In this document: one piece after another, positions 32,914-48,700 of the stretch
Layout of the letters: each line of letters begins with the position of its first letter
Position numbering within the stretch: position 1 is the first letter of the stretch
From: Amyelois transitella
Taxonomy: Eukaryota; Arthropoda; Insecta; Lepidoptera; Pyralidae
Assembly (NCBI RefSeq): GCF_032362555.1
Contig: NC_083520.1
Location: 7,750,001 to 7,814,000, forward strand
Length of the DNA stretch: 64,000 nucleotides
Direction of reading: 5' to 3'
Notes under the pieces: model-generated
The model's database searches: none
What the model saw: the letters and a program-made list of their open reading frames with translations, nothing else
What the model was told of the DNA's origin: nothing
Program-made: the position numbers and the translations under genes

Positions 32914-35900
32914 GAAGTTTGATAACTAACCACTTTTTTAATGTAACAATTATCACATTATTTAAAATAGTATTAAACTGTGTGTTACTTATCCAAGTAC
33001 TAAAAAACAGGAAGTTATAATAATTAAAAAGTAAGTTTTAGATTGTAAACTTTTTATTGAGTTCCCAAAAACCTCTACAAAACTATACCAGGGTCCATTA
33101 TCAAAGGTAACTTTCATGAAACATACAATCTGTACGAAAATTATCAACCACTGAATATTATTTATATACCCAGAAGAAATGATGACACTCAAATCTTTGG
33201 CATAAATAAGACGAATAGCGTGGATAGGTTAAAATGGAGGCAATTAAAAATTACATTTAATTACGCACGTAATTTTTCTATTTGTAAATTATAACAATAG
33301 CTTGATGCTGGGTTTCACCATGCTTCTGGGCTATATTGAAGTATGTATTAATGATGTAACTCTTAAATCTACTACAGTACCCATTATATAATAAATACAT
33401 TAACATACATATCGAGATTATTTTCAAATCAAGTGCCTCGCTTTATACTTTCTTAAAAAAAGATGTCCTTTTGTTTGATTTTCAAGCTCATTAGACATCA
33501 ATCACATATTGCACCCCTATTTTACGTATTATTAAAATGAAGATAATAGCAGTCAAAACTTAAAGTCTTTAGTACGTAGTTATGATACTCATAAGCCGCT
33601 GGCTGTGATGTGATCTCTTAAAACCAGCAATAGGAGCAAAACTTATTTTTCAATGCAAGTTACACTAGCTCTTTTAGACATCATCTATAAAGCATGCTTT
33701 GTTCGAAAATAATCCCTTCTTGATATTTTCATTAAATATTACTTGTAATAAATCTAATATGTTTGTATATATTTTACGATTATTGGTACATACTAATGGG
33801 TTGAGTACATACATACTTTGTATTCTAACGGTGGGCTGGATTTAGGAATATAAACTTTTATTAGGAATGGAATATACATAACTATTATATCGGTATGTCA
33901 AAAGAAGTATATGATGAAAAATATATAGCTCAGTTTATCGGACATGGCAAAAAAATTACTAATCTACTTTACATACAAATCACGCCTCTATCCGGGAGGA
34001 GCAGGCAGAGACCATCTTTCCACTTACCACGATCCCTATATACTTAGCGGGAGTGGATAGCGGTCTATTTTAATATTTCTATTTAAAATAACTATCACAT
34101 ATAAAACTGTAACATTTTCAAAAATGAGATTCACAATTACATATTTTTAATTTTTATCTACTAAATCTGCTTGGAAGACAGGCTAAAGTTACCAAAACAG
34201 ATAAAAACTTTACATACGAATATTTTTGGCTTAACAACGTTACTATTTGCACTACTCACGAATTTAATATCCATTATCACCTCAATTTCCAATATTACAC
34301 AATTTGGTTTATCAAATACTGACAGGACCCCATTTACAAAATTAAAACCAGACTGACTAACTTCATCTACTTATAAATACTTTGCACTCTTTGTATTTAT
34401 AAAAAAGGTTAACCAGGAAGATAAAATTCCCTTACATATTACACTACATCCCTATACCACATAAGAAAAAAGCTAAATATGTATAATTCAAAATTTAACA
34501 ACTCCATGAATAAATAATACACAATTTAAATTACTGTCGTCAAAAGCAATACAAATTTTATGTAATTTTGTGCATACGCATAATTTAAGTATGCATTATA
34601 CCGAATTACCCTGTGATAACCTTGACTAACCGGTTAAGACTTCATTTACCCACCCTAATTAAATTACGAATAAGTAGGTAATGATACCTGCATAATCAAG
34701 ACATTCAAAATGTTTGTAGCAATCAAATGACTAGAACTGTAAAATCTTCATCTTTTCAGTTTTCACGATTAAATAGTTAAATGTTTGGTATGTATCTAAG
34801 GCCAGTATTACTAGTTTTTCGTGTAGTACCTATAGATTACACATTTTGAAATTAAATTCTATGCCACATCACCTTTCCTGCATTATCAAGGGGTTTCAAC
34901 TGTTAAAAATATTCTTACAGCTTGCTTTAGGTACTTGAATGAAATGGCAAACTTGGGTACTAAACGTAATGGCATACATAAAATCACGCATCTATACCGG
35001 ATTTTTGGGTACCCTCAATAGAATTAATATCTGTATAAAGGAGACATAACGCTTAAAGTGACCGTAACTAAAAGTCATAGAAAAGAAACTGACCTTAGAT
35101 ATTGGTCGTTCACACAAGAGACATCTATGGAACATTTAGAACACAAAAGCTCTGTACCCAAAGGTTAAAAGGTGAGTGGTTATTGGAAATATCGTCAAGT
35201 CCGATACGGGAAGTATCCGGCGTGTCCCACTTCTCGTCTGGTGGCATTGTTCGCCGCCGCTACGAACTGTCAACAAGTATATATCAACCTACCCATATTC
35301 ACTGCAAATTCGCCTCTATGACCGTGTCATAGAGTTCCATGCAGGGTAACATAATATGCGGTTGACTGTACCTACATATCTGCCAATCATATTTATCTAT
35401 ATTCGCCCGCGCGGACTAAGTAAATAGAGGTTGCCAACAAAAAGGTTTGAATTTAACTTACGTATGTTTCCTTTCCGAAATCATTATTATATTTAGTAGC
35501 AATAATCTGTACATGGAAAATCTTGTTTAATATTTATCATTCAGCTGAAGGATGTTGCATAGTTTATGCGTCCATAATAATGCCATCTCACATCGTTTTG
35601 TGTTTATTCGTGATTGCACTGATTTTGATAAATCGCCTTAAATTTTTAGTCGGTCCGAGCAAGGACCCATTCAAAAACTAAATGGTTACGTTCTCACTTA
35701 ATGAACAAAGTACCTAATAAGCACTCCCTACTATACACTAGGTACACACATTTGGAAGTCTAGCAAAAAATATCTAGTCACACATAATATTGAGCAATTC
35801 TTAAAAATCTAAGGAATAAATAAATGTAAAATAAACGGAACAAAGTGGAGCAAAAATCTATTGAAGATCATCAGATCATTACTGTTAAACCCTATTTGAT

Positions 35901-36750
35901 AAGATTTATACGATGTCAACGACAAAAGCCGGTATACAAATTACCTTACTGCACTGACCTGCTAATATGGTTAAACAACTTTTGTCGCTGACAGTCCGGT
36001 GAACTAGCTACGCTAAAATGTATAACGAACTATTAAATAGAAAATTCACATTGAGGTGTATAAAAGATCTCTTTGAAAAAACTGGATTCATATAATAAGT
36101 ATAGGTATAAAAGTTTCTAAAAAACCCCAATACACTTCATATAGGTATAGTCTAAAAAGGGTTGGATTGGTCTCGAGATTCAGAGATACGACTACTACAA
36201 TAAGTTTTAACAATATCTTAGAAAATATACACACAATTCGAACATTGTTTATTTGGCGTTACGCGTTCTGACCAGTTGCCAATTAATAATTCCGCCTTCT
36301 TCGACTCCTACCGCCGACAATCGCCGCATGTATTTTATATGTCTATCGATTTCTTACAATACGTAAACAAAACTATACTAAAGGTTGAAAGTTCTATTCT
36401 TAAGTAAACCTCCAATTTGTGCCGCGTTACTATAATAATTTTGACAAGTAATTCATTTTTAGGTTCGCTAAAAATACGATGATCTTATTGTTACGAGAAA
36501 ATCGGGCAGCACCGACCGTTCGTTCTAATTAAATACGCTACCGAATGACATTCACATATGAATGCGTTTGATACAGGTATCAGGAGCTGCTAACAACAGC
36601 ACAAAGGACCAATTACCGTCGTCGGTTCACGAACTTACCAATCAGTATCTTCCTTTCAACAATCAGCGGCCTTGTGATCGAGTTAGGATACAAAAATAGC
36701 TAGAGAGCTCAAAATAATCGAGATGCAATAGGTTGATTGTTGGGCAGTCT
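32914..36750. other. Convergent spacer between ArgRS and MMD
   Basis: 3.8 kb of AT-rich sequence with the ArgRS 3' UTR at the left and presumably the MMD 3' UTR at the right. It holds two LineT 3' fragments. The segment 35100-35340 is less AT-rich and has an open frame of 76 codons with no motif I recognise; it may be UTR. No gene supported. Confidence 0.55.
33965..34050 (-). mobile_element. LineT 3' terminus
   Basis: ACATACAAATCACGCCTCTA, TCCGGGAGGAGCAGGCAGAG and CCACTTACCACGATCCCTAT are the reverse complement of the LineT 3' end. A further shorter piece (CATACATAAAATCACGCATC) is at 34972-35005. Confidence 0.7.
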
Positions 36751-39700
36751 TCATTGAGATTTGAGTTCAGGAAACAGGTGGCGAAGTATGGCCAAATAGT
36801 GAACTGAGGCGGCCAGGGCGACGAAGACGTGCCATATCGCGTGTGCGAAGGGCACGCGGCCGTCGGATTTGAAGAAGAAGACGCCGATCAGGTACAGCAC
36901 CCCGCCCGCCATCAGGTCGTTCATCGCGGGGAACTGGTGCTGGAAAGAGACAACCAATTTATTTAACTTCATTACATAGAAAATATGAGCGGCAGACTTA
37001 AAATCTAGGGTATTTTTACCAGTATAATGATTATTTCAATTAAGCAATCCAGCTGAACGTGCCTTATCAGTCTTGTCTTTCGAGATTGATATAATACCTA
37101 CCTATGTAGGTATTTCAATTACATCTAATGATGATACGTCACGGTATTTAATCACGAAACAGTAACAAAGTATCTGTTATATGATCGAAAATCTGTGCCA
37201 AAAGATAATATCATAGCGCGTTTGAAAGTTGGAATGCGCGACTTGTTGGCTGAAAATGATCCACAACTTGGCCATATATGATTTATTGGATGAACGCTAC
37301 TCTAAAAAGGGAGGAAATAAACAAGGTTTAACTGACTGACTGAGTAGAGCAACTAAAAGGAATCTTAAAAATAAGCACCAGTAAGCTCAGAATTTTGAGA
37401 CCGTTACCGGACAGTCCGTACACAGGTTATTTCGCAAAACTAAGTTGATACCAACTACGGGTATTAAAACTTGTTTTTAACGGAAAGTGCACATATCCTG
37501 CCCTGAGCTAAGCTTTAAAATATTTTGCTGTGATAATATAATTTTGAGAATGTAAGTAGATGTCTCTAAATCAACGTTTTACTCATACAATTTGTTATAT
37601 TTTATGCGCAATAAAGAATTTAACAAACAATAAAACAATAGAGTAGAAAAGATAAAATTTAGATACCTACTTATCGTAATAACGATAAACTGTACGTAGC
37701 AAATGAATTCCATGTTAGACTATTCTACTCAAGAAGTAGGTTATATCGATCGGGACAGTAGTTAAATGATACAAAACAACGATTTATTAACTTTCACCCA
37801 AATTTCCATATGTTTTAGAATAAGTACTTTGTTTATATAAGCATTACGTCAAATGTTTGAATGATCAAGCATTCCTTTTAATAAAATGTGCATAATGTCT
37901 AAATAACAAGAGATAAACCTCCCTTACGCACATGAATGTATTAACAAACAGTGGTGATCCAATATAGTGCATCCAGATATAGTTCAAGGGCAAACCAAGG
38001 ATATGACAGGAGAAATAGGTTAAACGAAACGAATAACATTAGCCGCAGCGCTCCAGGGAACCTAATTTGACTTTCATACGAAGTTGCAGAGGGTTATTAG
38101 CATGAAACATTCTTCTTTGTGGATATACTTTATATATAATTCAATTTTAATTATAATAATTGTATACAGACTATTAGATTTGTCTACCAATACCGTTATG
38201 GCTGCAATATGTATCTCTGAAACACCAAGGTGGAGTGTAAAAATGGAATAGTGCTATGCTTTTCGACATAAGCAATCTCTTTTCTTTCATCATAGTTTCG
38301 TATATTGGTTGCATCGTTAGTTTCCAAGCTCGATTCGGCCAAAGATAAAGTGATATTTCGCATTCTGTAAAAAAAAATTGCCAAAGTTTTTGCGGTTGAC
38401 TGCATGCCTATGTATGTATTTACAATGTACTTAATGGAACTTGTATGTATTTATGCATTTTTTTTGTAATATATGTATTATGAAGTATGCCTGTAACCAA
38501 CCACCAACTTAAAGTTTTTTGTTTGGTCAGCTAGTTGACTGGTAGAGAATGACAAACGGCATTATGTCCGGCTTTTGTAAATTTTTTTGTGCAATTTAGT
38601 TTTAAATACATAAATGCCTGACAGAAAACACTATTTTTAGCGCACCCTTTAGCTACACCCTACCCGCAGACCTCTAACCTCTTCATCATATTTGTATTGC
38701 TCAATATTATTCACTAAATAAAAAATAAAGCGATATTAAATCAAGGTTTTGGAAACAATAGCGAATGAATATTTAAAAGAAGTGAGGTTACGAGGGCTCG
38801 CGCTCATTCCCGTCTCAACCGAAAAATATATCTTTATCGTCATATTGAACAGTATTACAAAATGTTTTGTTCAATGTACCTACTAATGTGTTAATTGTTT
38901 AATTGTCGGTATTAAAACCCATTTCCTGAATACTGATCTTTCGATCTGGAATCAATACATTCGATAAAGTTCAATATTTACCAACGAATAAAATTGTGTT
39001 CGACATAAAAATACTGTAAAAAGAATCATTAAATCATATGTACCTAAGTAGGTATTTGACCCAAGTGTCCAAAATTAATTTGAAAAGAATAAAGATTAAA
39101 CAAAATTAATTTAACCCCACGCATTCAAGTTTTACAAAATCATTCAAAACCCATTTTTCTTGTCAAAATTAGTCACACAAATATACGCATTGTGTCTCTG
39201 CCTACCCCGTCGGGACAGGTGTGATTATGTGTATGTAAAGAGGTATATATTCGATAGGCACACGTAGTTTCAAAGTACAAAAAAGTAGGCACCTAGTATT
39301 AAATTGCAAAGGTCAATAAAGTTAGCCCGCCCTAGCCCGAGGTCGCCTCTGCCCCGCCGAGTTAAATTTGCTCTATCGCATTAATGCCTATCGCTCACTT
39401 TAAGTCTGATGGACCTCGATTTTATTACTCACATGTAATGAATAGACATTCAATTTGCTAAGTGCTTTAAGTGATTGAAATATTGGCATTTATCTATTAG
39501 CCATTTTAACCCTAGACTATTTTTAGTATGAACTCCTAAACGACCTCTACTTAATGCAGATATTTTTCGTCACATTAATAGGTAGTAAATAAAAAGTCAT
39601 GTAACAAAAGATAAGTGAAAGAGAGCCGGCAACTCTTATAGTACGGTCACTTATCAAAGAAACAAATGTCTGACTGATACCTTCTCAAAGTTATCGTTTT

Positions 39701-42700
39701 GGTTCATTATCAGTAAACTTTATATCGTGTAATGTTCTCAGGTGCAGATAATAAAATAATTAGCGACACTGCAATGAACGCAGCGCAGCAGGGACTAACT
39801 TGTTCTGCAAGCGACGGCTGTTTCTTTACTCTGTGGTCAAAGCTCAAGGCAAGCAACACAAAGTTGACGTTCTAAATACCACGAACTAAAATAATAAGCT
39901 GGAAAGAGCCATGTATTTATGTTCTTTCGGTCACTGAACACTAGCATCTAAATTTAGAAAGATACTGATAAATAAAATTATGTTTATATAAATAACCGAC
40001 ATTTATTGGAAATAGCGTGGCACAATTAAAAAACATTTATTCGAGATTCTGCTGTTTATTCGGCATTTAATTTCAAGTTCTACATACTTAACTATTTAAA
40101 TAAATGCGAAAACGTGGCTGGTAACCGGAGTCCAAGACGGCAAGATGACCTACTTACTTGTATTATACAATATGATAATAAGTTTCCAGTACGCGCCTAT
40201 TAACCAAGCGTCGCTATCTATGGTAAACAGGTGACCTCCGTGTCACAAGTCTCAACCCTACACGTGCTGTATGAATTGCCTAAGTTAACTTTTCATCTCT
40301 CCAGATTGCATTCACAGCAACCACGCTTCAAATCCACGGTACTATCACTAATGTCAAAGAAAAAAAAAATGACAACACCATATAATCAACAGTCGAATAT
40401 TTCAAATAATCAAAATACCAATAATGTGAATCTAACAGCTTTATCCGACAATTGTTTCTCCTGGTGGACTGATGATGATGACGATTCGCTTTTGAGTAAT
40501 TCGCCGTCAGTTTTATTCTCCGATAGAATGTTTGACATTTGATAGGCTCCTGGACAGAACTTTTTAACGACGGAATCTATCATTATTGGAGTTTTCATCG
40601 ACAGAATGATTCATATGCATAGTGTTTCGACGATAGTTGTTTTCAACTATGCAACTACCTTCATTGATACAATAGTTAAGGCAATAAGAGATTTTGTATT
40701 TATCGAAAAATTAATTTAACTTAGCAAATTAAGTCCACGAGATTAATTCGGGGCTATTTATAACTGACTTAAAGGTAAACTATGTTCCAGCTTATGCTTA
40801 AAAACATGTATGAAAAGAAAAATAAAATTATGAAAAAATATATTTTACTTCCAACAAAAATAAAAAAATATTAAAGTAGCGCCTATTAACAGTTGCCATG
40901 CAAAACCAAGTAAACCAAGGTATTCGACTTTCTTAATGGCGGGGGCACATGACCTAATCTGTATTCCGGTTCAGATCGGTTCAGAAGTCCGACAAAAAGG
41001 ATAAAAATTAGATGAGACATGGAGCGGGAGGTAGATATGTCAAAGAAGTCTTATTCGACCTTTGATAAACTTGAGTATTTTATTAAACGGTTTTATTTAG
41101 CTCACCCCGTTTGTTTTATTTATTCTTGTATGTCATTACTCTTTGCCTTAGCAATTTATGAAATTATTTCCAAAATTATCTTAACTTTTTGCAGACTTGC
41201 TTTTTTGTCTTTATTATAGGGATCAGTAATTAGTGTGGCCTTGTGTTACCTTGATATTTTTCGTCATTATTTTTAAGATTTCAAGCCTATGATTAGAACA
41301 AAAAATGTCTGATTACCTTAGTCATGTGGCATAAGGGCCATTTTGGGTGCAAAATGTAATAATACTAAATACCTACTATATGTCTTTAAACTAAATAATA
41401 TTTAATTTTTAAAAATATACTTGACCAAGTTTAGTGAATATGTCATTGTATGTTGGATGCCTTATTTAATACATGCGTCTCGCGTGTAACCTTGACTTTC
41501 TTTACTTGGTCCCAACTTGAACAAAACGAGCAAGAAAATTACACAACCACTCACGTAACAGTTAATGAAGCTAATAAATAATTAACAAAACACGCTGGCC
41601 GCCATTCCAAATTTTACCTTAATTGATACCTAAGTTGTGACTGATATTGTTTCATATAAATCGCTGTTGACTTGTGCTTTGTAGACATTTTAAATCTTTC
41701 GTACGATATTATCTGTTTATTTTGAGCAGAAATTCGTTTAATGGTTATGGCGGTGTGTCGATAGATGCGTCTTATTTTAAAATGGTTTATAATTTAAGAA
41801 AACACATTCCGGATTAAATCTGAATCCTAGCAATGTGTCCAGAGTTTAATCATGCTTCTATCCTTAGAACTCTTTTATGGTATCAATAAATAACATTACA
41901 AAACCTTTAAACCAGTGCCTAGGAAGGTTAATGATAAATTTTTCACTCCATCTCTTTCCCATGGATGTCGTAAAAGGCGACTAAGGGATAGGCTTACAAA
42001 CTTGGGATTCTTTTATAGGCGACAGGCTAGCAACCTGTCACTATTTGAATCTCAATTCTATCATTAAGCCAAATAGCTGAACGTGGCCTATCAGTCTTTT
42101 CAAGACTGTTGGCTCTGTCTACCCCGTAAGAGATATAGACGTGATGATATGTATGTATGTTTATTTGTTCACCTTAACGGTCGGCTAAAGAAATAACATC
42201 TATAAAAATTAAAACTGTCTTAATATCACGGTTCGTAAGATACACCTTGGTGACAGATGAACGTTAGCGAAGTGTTAGTATTAGGGTCGGTACCCTTTAG
42301 GTGCGAAAATTAATGCGAGTCACGAAAAAGGAATATGATTACTTACATTCGACGTGAGAATGATCGCCGCGGGTCCCAGCCCCATGACCAAATAGAGCAA
42401 CAGCTCCAACATCTTGTATCTCTCGTGGAAGATCTGCTGGTACGTGATGCCGAGTACCGCCAGCAGCCAGATGGCCCACCGTAGCTCCCGTAGCATCCAA
42501 CAGGACACCGTGCCCACCGTCAGCCAGGGGAAGTAGGAGCTCGCGATGAAGATGTATATCATTGCGCGGTCGCAGCGGTGCAGGAAGTGTTTCATTTTGC
42601 TGCAAAATGAAAAGGGTTTAACTTACGAGTATGATTCGACATTCATCGTATTTGAATTGGACGTTGCAAAAGGGTATTTAAAAGAATATCAAATTAGTTA

Positions 42701-45700
42701 GTCTTGATGAATGCGTTTTGTCTGCTTAAGTTCCCACCATACTAATACTAATAATCATATAAGTTTTCCACAATATCAATAATCCTGGGAAACGAGGCAT
42801 TTTCATCGTACGAGTAATATGCTCATTACATTCCTTTTAATTGTACTTGTAAACCTTATCTATTCATGGTGAGTATTTTTAAGAAATGATACTGATGATT
42901 GACATCAGACTGGTTAAATTATGATAATTTGCTTAAATATTAGTCAACTTATCTTGTAATTTTGCTATCATAATTTTCTCCGTAGTCTTTATTTGTTCAA
43001 AAGAATGACGATAACATCTTACGCTTATAGCTAAGAACAAAAATAACCTAAAAGTGACCGTACTATAAAAAGAAATCGGATCTCAATAAATTCTCGATTA
43101 GTCTCCGTATAAAAAGTATCGTATTCACATCCGGAGCGAAACGCGGACGCTGAAATCATATTTTTCTGTGTGTGAAAAGAGTCCAATGAAAGTCTCTAAA
43201 GAAAACATTGAAATATTTCATACATACATACGCCTTTTTCCCGGAGGGAAAGGCTAGATCTTACCTCTTGCCACGATCTCTGCATACTTATTTCGCTTCA
43301 TCCTCTTTCATACAAGTTTAACGGTTTCCGCTGTACCCGTAAATCGAAAAATTCCAGTTGTTACCCTTCCCGCGAGAATACCGAGAAATCCTCTCTTAAT
43401 GCTCCCCTTGACTACATAAGGAACCCTAGTGCAAATTTCATATCCTGCAGTTTGGGCTATGCGTTGATGTTAGTCAGTAAATCAGTCAGCATCTTGTTTG
43501 TATTTTATAAGTTAAAAATAACCTATTATAAAAGGTTATAATCCCATAAATCACACATAAACTATAATTAATGTATTCAAAACCCTAGTCAGGATTAAAT
43601 TCAGAACTGTTAGGTTGATTCGAATTGGAATTAATCCGTTCTGCCCACGGCCCAGATTAGCCTCTTGTGTGGAATCGAAGCGGGCATAAAGTGGATAATG
43701 TGAGCCCGCCACAGTTCGGCCACGGCTGAATAGGCATCGTTATAGGCCTGCTAGGGCTGCTGCCTACTCCTGAATTTGGGTCACATATACGTAAATTCAC
43801 CACGTCTCTTTCCGGAAGGGTTAGGTCACAGATTACCCCAAAACGTGGCCTAGTCAAACTACTTTTAACTTGCCACGAACTCAGCGTACTTCTTTTGTTT
43901 CATATACATAAATCTGACTTTTTTAAGTAGATCGCAAGCTCACAACTCGAAACAGTAGTCAAAAAATATTAATAAACCCAAGGGTTTAACATACATACAT
44001 ACATACATAAAATCACGCCTCTTTCCCGGAGGGGTAGGCAGAGACTACCTCTTTCCACTTGCCACGATCTCTGCATACTTCTTTCGCTTCGTCCACATTC
44101 ATAACTCCAAGGGTTTAAAACTAAATCAATATATGCCTAATCATCTAACTAGTTTTTAGGATAGACAAAACGGCAGATACTATGCCCGACAGTACGTGTA
44201 CACTTGTTTTTTTTTTTGATCGGGGTTTGTAAGCAAACTGACAGCCCTACTATACTCAACGAGATAAACGGTTTGGTTGTCCATACGTAAGTGATATATT
44301 GTATGGATCAAACACCAAAGAGCCTTCCAGAAACTTCATGGATCGATCTCAGCTATGTCTCTGCCGTGGCCTTCCAGTCTCTATCATACGACGGAAGCCC
44401 TAATATGACTTATATACGGATTATAATGCTATTTCTGTAGACTCTTGGATGTTACATGATCGGACGAAGGGTTAAAGCACTTAATCCCGTTATGTTATAA
44501 CGCTGGTTAATGTTTAAACAAACGGCGAAGCTAGAAGTATAGGAATACTTACGAAGTAACGACATGTGTAACTGATGATCTCACTAGCCGCTCTAAGGGA
44601 GACACATCCCTTATAAAGAGTTTAACGTTATATGTAAATATATCTATGTATGAATGTAGAATTTTAGACATTTGAACCACCGGAATGTGACGGTATCAGC
44701 TGAAAACTAGTCTTAAATAATTATTTAGTATCTCATTGTCGCATTACATTTATCACTATACTTATCTCCACACCTGGTGCAAGATACATTAAGCTTATCA
44801 AATGTCATCATTTTATGTTATGTTTTTACAAATTATATTCAAATATAAGATAACACGTCAAAATAGTTTTATAAGATATAGCTGTGCCCGCGACTTCGTC
44901 AGCATGGAATGTGTGATGATAAATAGCCTAAAGCCTTCTTCGATAAATGGTCTACTAAACACAAAAATAATTTTTCAATTCCAACCCGTAGTTCCTGATA
45001 TTATAGCGTTCAAACAAACAAACTCTTCAACTTTATAATATTACTATAGATGTATAGCAAAAAAATATTTGATCAAATGCTATATTTTACTCTCTTATTA
45101 ATGGTACTTCCAAGCGTCTAGTCTAGAGAAATTCCAAAATTGTGATTTGTAGAGTAGGGAGCCTCTGACAGGCGTAACAGGCATTCTTGGTACAAACAAT
45201 CCAAGCTTCTATTTATATCGGACAGATATCAAGCGGTCTCGCTCCAGCTTTTTAGGTACTTTTATTTTTTCCTACCGCAGCCTTTTTACGAAAGTTAAAG
45301 TTCATTCGGTTTTGAACATTCGTTTTTAATATACTTTGGCGTTAAATCTAATTTTGATTGTATCATACTTCTATATCTGTGTAGTAAAATAACAAAGGTA
45401 ACAGTTATACAGGTCATACCTATTAAAAAAATATATTACAAAGTACCTAAATATAATATATATACCACTACATACATTTGCGTTTATTTACACTCATAGG
45501 CTTTTTTATTGTGTAAATAGGCGCCCATTTAGATTGTATTATCTTTCAATGTATTAATCCGTTTATCCGATTTGATTGTGAAATCAATGTTTTTGATTAT
45601 GAATCACTCTCATGAGTCATTACCTTCACAGACCAAAACAATAAAACACGAATCGTATTTTAAGATAAGAGTTCTATATTATGCAATTATCCGATATACG

Positions 45701-48700
45701 TGGACAGCAATTGTAATCCCGATTAGATTTGTTCATGATCAATCACAATACTAAATCGATAAGGTCGATTACATAGTAGTGATATAAATTGGCAGTTTGC
45801 CGATCGTAAACGTCGTCGCCGTGACGCAAAAGGCCTACTTTATTGGCGTCTACAAAGATCTTTGAGTAAATATATTTATTATAGAAAAATGTGGTTCCAT
45901 CCAAGCACAAAATATAAGGGTCACATAATTTATAAGGTTCGTCGATGCCTATTAGCACCATTATTAGTTAAAATCACGCAAAGGTCAATAATATAAGTAG
46001 ATATAACTATTTTATTTGTATGTTTTTGTAACAGAAAGCAATAATTCAGATGGAGTAGTCAAATGTTTTCTATAATTAGACTTTTATTAAATTCTTACAT
46101 ATTACTGACCAAACAGTAAGATGGTTATTTTAAATACAAATAATTTTTTTACACGCCTTTGCCTAACATGCTCTATCGACCCATTATTGAGTTTTTACTT
46201 ATTTAAATACGATATCAAATCAAATGACCCAAAGTAATTTTTTTTTAATTTGAACTTATTTCTTACAAAATTACGCTAACCAAAAATGTTGATATATTCT
46301 TATTCTTTGTTCAACCCTTATCCCATTAATTAACGCCAGATTTAATAATATGCAGTATTAATTTTATAAATAATAAATAATTTAATATACTTTCGCAGGA
46401 TACTCAAACATAAAAGCTTTCTATTTTTGGACGTAAAAGGTTTTTATTTTCGTGGCCCATCCTACCTGCATAAAATATTTATACTTATATCCTACTAAAG
46501 CCCTGATATCTGTACAAAATCGGAGGACCTATATGCCATCAAAAACAAACAATCAAACATCGAAGGCATTATATATTGATGATCACAAAAGTGTACAATA
46601 AGTATATAAGTGGCTATTCGGCTGGCTCTTTAAAACAAGTCATAATGATCTTATTCTTTGGCGTTTGTTCCGATTGCGTCTATTTGGTGATCAACCCGGG
46701 GTCGCTCTGTCCCGTTGACCACGATGCAGTAGTTGTTATGTCAGGAACTTGACCATGATGGGACGAACGTACGTAAGAACATCGTCAAACTAAACTATTG
46801 TCCAACTAACCAGAATTATTGGTACACGCATGGCCGTAGGATTCAAATCGGGTACCTTGGATCAGGAAGGATTTGAAACGCTTCATTCAAAACAGGTAAC
46901 AACTCACGTGTCAGATTTACAGCAGCACAATGAATGGAAGGTTGAGAAGACGGTGAACAATAAACATGGAGCCAGACCATAGACCGCGGCTGTAATCACT
47001 TGTGGCTAAATCGTGGGTTGGTTTAAGACAAATAAGAGTAATAGATTTGAACTCACGTGTCAGATCTGCAGCAGCACACAGAATGGAAGGTTGTGGAGAC
47101 GGCGAAAAGCAGGCATAGCGCCAGACCGTAGACCACGGCTGCGATGGCTTGAGGCGCGTTGACTGAGCGTGTGAGGAGCTCCCGGGCTCCAAACGAAGCG
47201 GGCGCTACGCATAACGCATGGGTGCACACGTTGGCGACATTTTCCACCTGGTATAAAAATAAAGTAATGAGATTATTAAGGCTCTAAGGTTAATATTTAC
47301 ATCATACATGTATCATCAATAGCACAGCAAATAATGATTTATCTATCATACTTAGTTAAAGGTACTTGACGTGGAGCCCAAATAATGTTTCCAAAACAAA
47401 CAAAAATTAAAAGGATGTGGTCAAACAGGCAGTTAAAATGAAACACAAACTCATTGGATAGTAGGTAGTACTGGCTGGAAAACAAATGAAATAAAAAAAG
47501 GAACAAAAAATGGAATATTAGCGCCAAACCATATTTTAAGTTCGTGTTTATTGTTAAGTTCAACTTATTATTATTTAAAGTCCTTTTAACTTGAATAGTT
47601 AGTTCATCAGTGCATATTGTAAAAGTGTAAATATACTTAAAGAGTGTTGCGATATTATAGTGAAATTTACTTATATTTCAAGAAATGTGTACATATGTAT
47701 ATTTTGTGAGTTCAATAAACAGGATGTTAACCATCAATATTCAGCCACCACACCGGAAAGTGAAGTTTTATTAATTTGTGTTCTTTAATACATTCGATAT
47801 AGTGATAGATGGCATCAGATATTATATAATTTTAGCTTTGTTCATTGTTAGAAAGTGTTCTCATGTATATTATTGTATAATGTTCATCGATACGATAATA
47901 AAGGAAGTTTACAACAAAGTTTCTGATGCGAAAAAATATTTTTCATAACATCACTCCCTTACATTCATCATTATCTACCTGCACAGAGATAGGTATATCA
48001 CCTTTCAAATGTCTTATGTATGTAGGTAATGTAACCCTGTTAAATTTAAAAGACTCAATATCGGCTCAAATAACTTATTTCGAATGACTACCAAACAGTA
48101 GCCAAACGATACGCAACCTGTTACTCGCTACCTAATAATAATTCTGTGCTGTTACATCAATATGGATACAAAAATAGGAAAGCAGAAAACTATGTACCTA
48201 CATGTAAAACTGATATCATTTCGATCCCCAAGCGACATTACTTGCTATTCTGGGATATAATTCGCCACCCACTCGATTCGCGGTGAAACAACATACAAAG
48301 ACAAACATCCCCTGCGCTGTCAATGACGCCATAAATCGGGATTACGGGCAGCCAGTACATTGTGTCGGGATTCTGTTTCTAAATCTTATTGGGTCTCAAA
48401 GGAAAAGTTACGGTTATTTTCTGTAAATATTTGAGGGAAAGCTGTTACTCGAATGAAAATCGAATTTGTTTTGATTTATAGAGGTTCTTTTATACGAGAG
48501 AAGACAACAGCGCCAGGGGTTTTTTAAAAAATGGGTTGTGAAGTGTTTAGTGGCAAGAAATGAGGAGAAACTCTCCCGTTACTTAACCAACCGAAAATAA
48601 GATGTACATATTAAAAGGACTTGTTTCTGTGACACCACGAACTAAGAACCTTATTTTCACCACGGCAACCTCATAAATAACACACCAAATGTAGCAACTG

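Larger units (their letters stand above)
36940..42346 (-). other. MMD intron 3
   Basis: 5.4-kb intron, AT-rich. It contains a short LineT tail at 39187-39240, a RepA-like fragment at 37045-37090 and a full RepA copy at 41944-42165. Open frames here (for example 40231-40542) are low-complexity and show no family signature. Confidence 0.8.

Noticed and set aside
35102-35332. 76-codon open frame in the ArgRS-MMD spacer
   Set aside because: Less AT-rich than its surroundings, but no family signature, splice pattern or start context. Could be UTR.
40231-40542. 103-codon plus-strand open frame in MMD intron 3
   Set aside because: Asn/Ser/Asp-rich, low complexity, with no recognised motif, splice context or promoter. 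Most likely chance.
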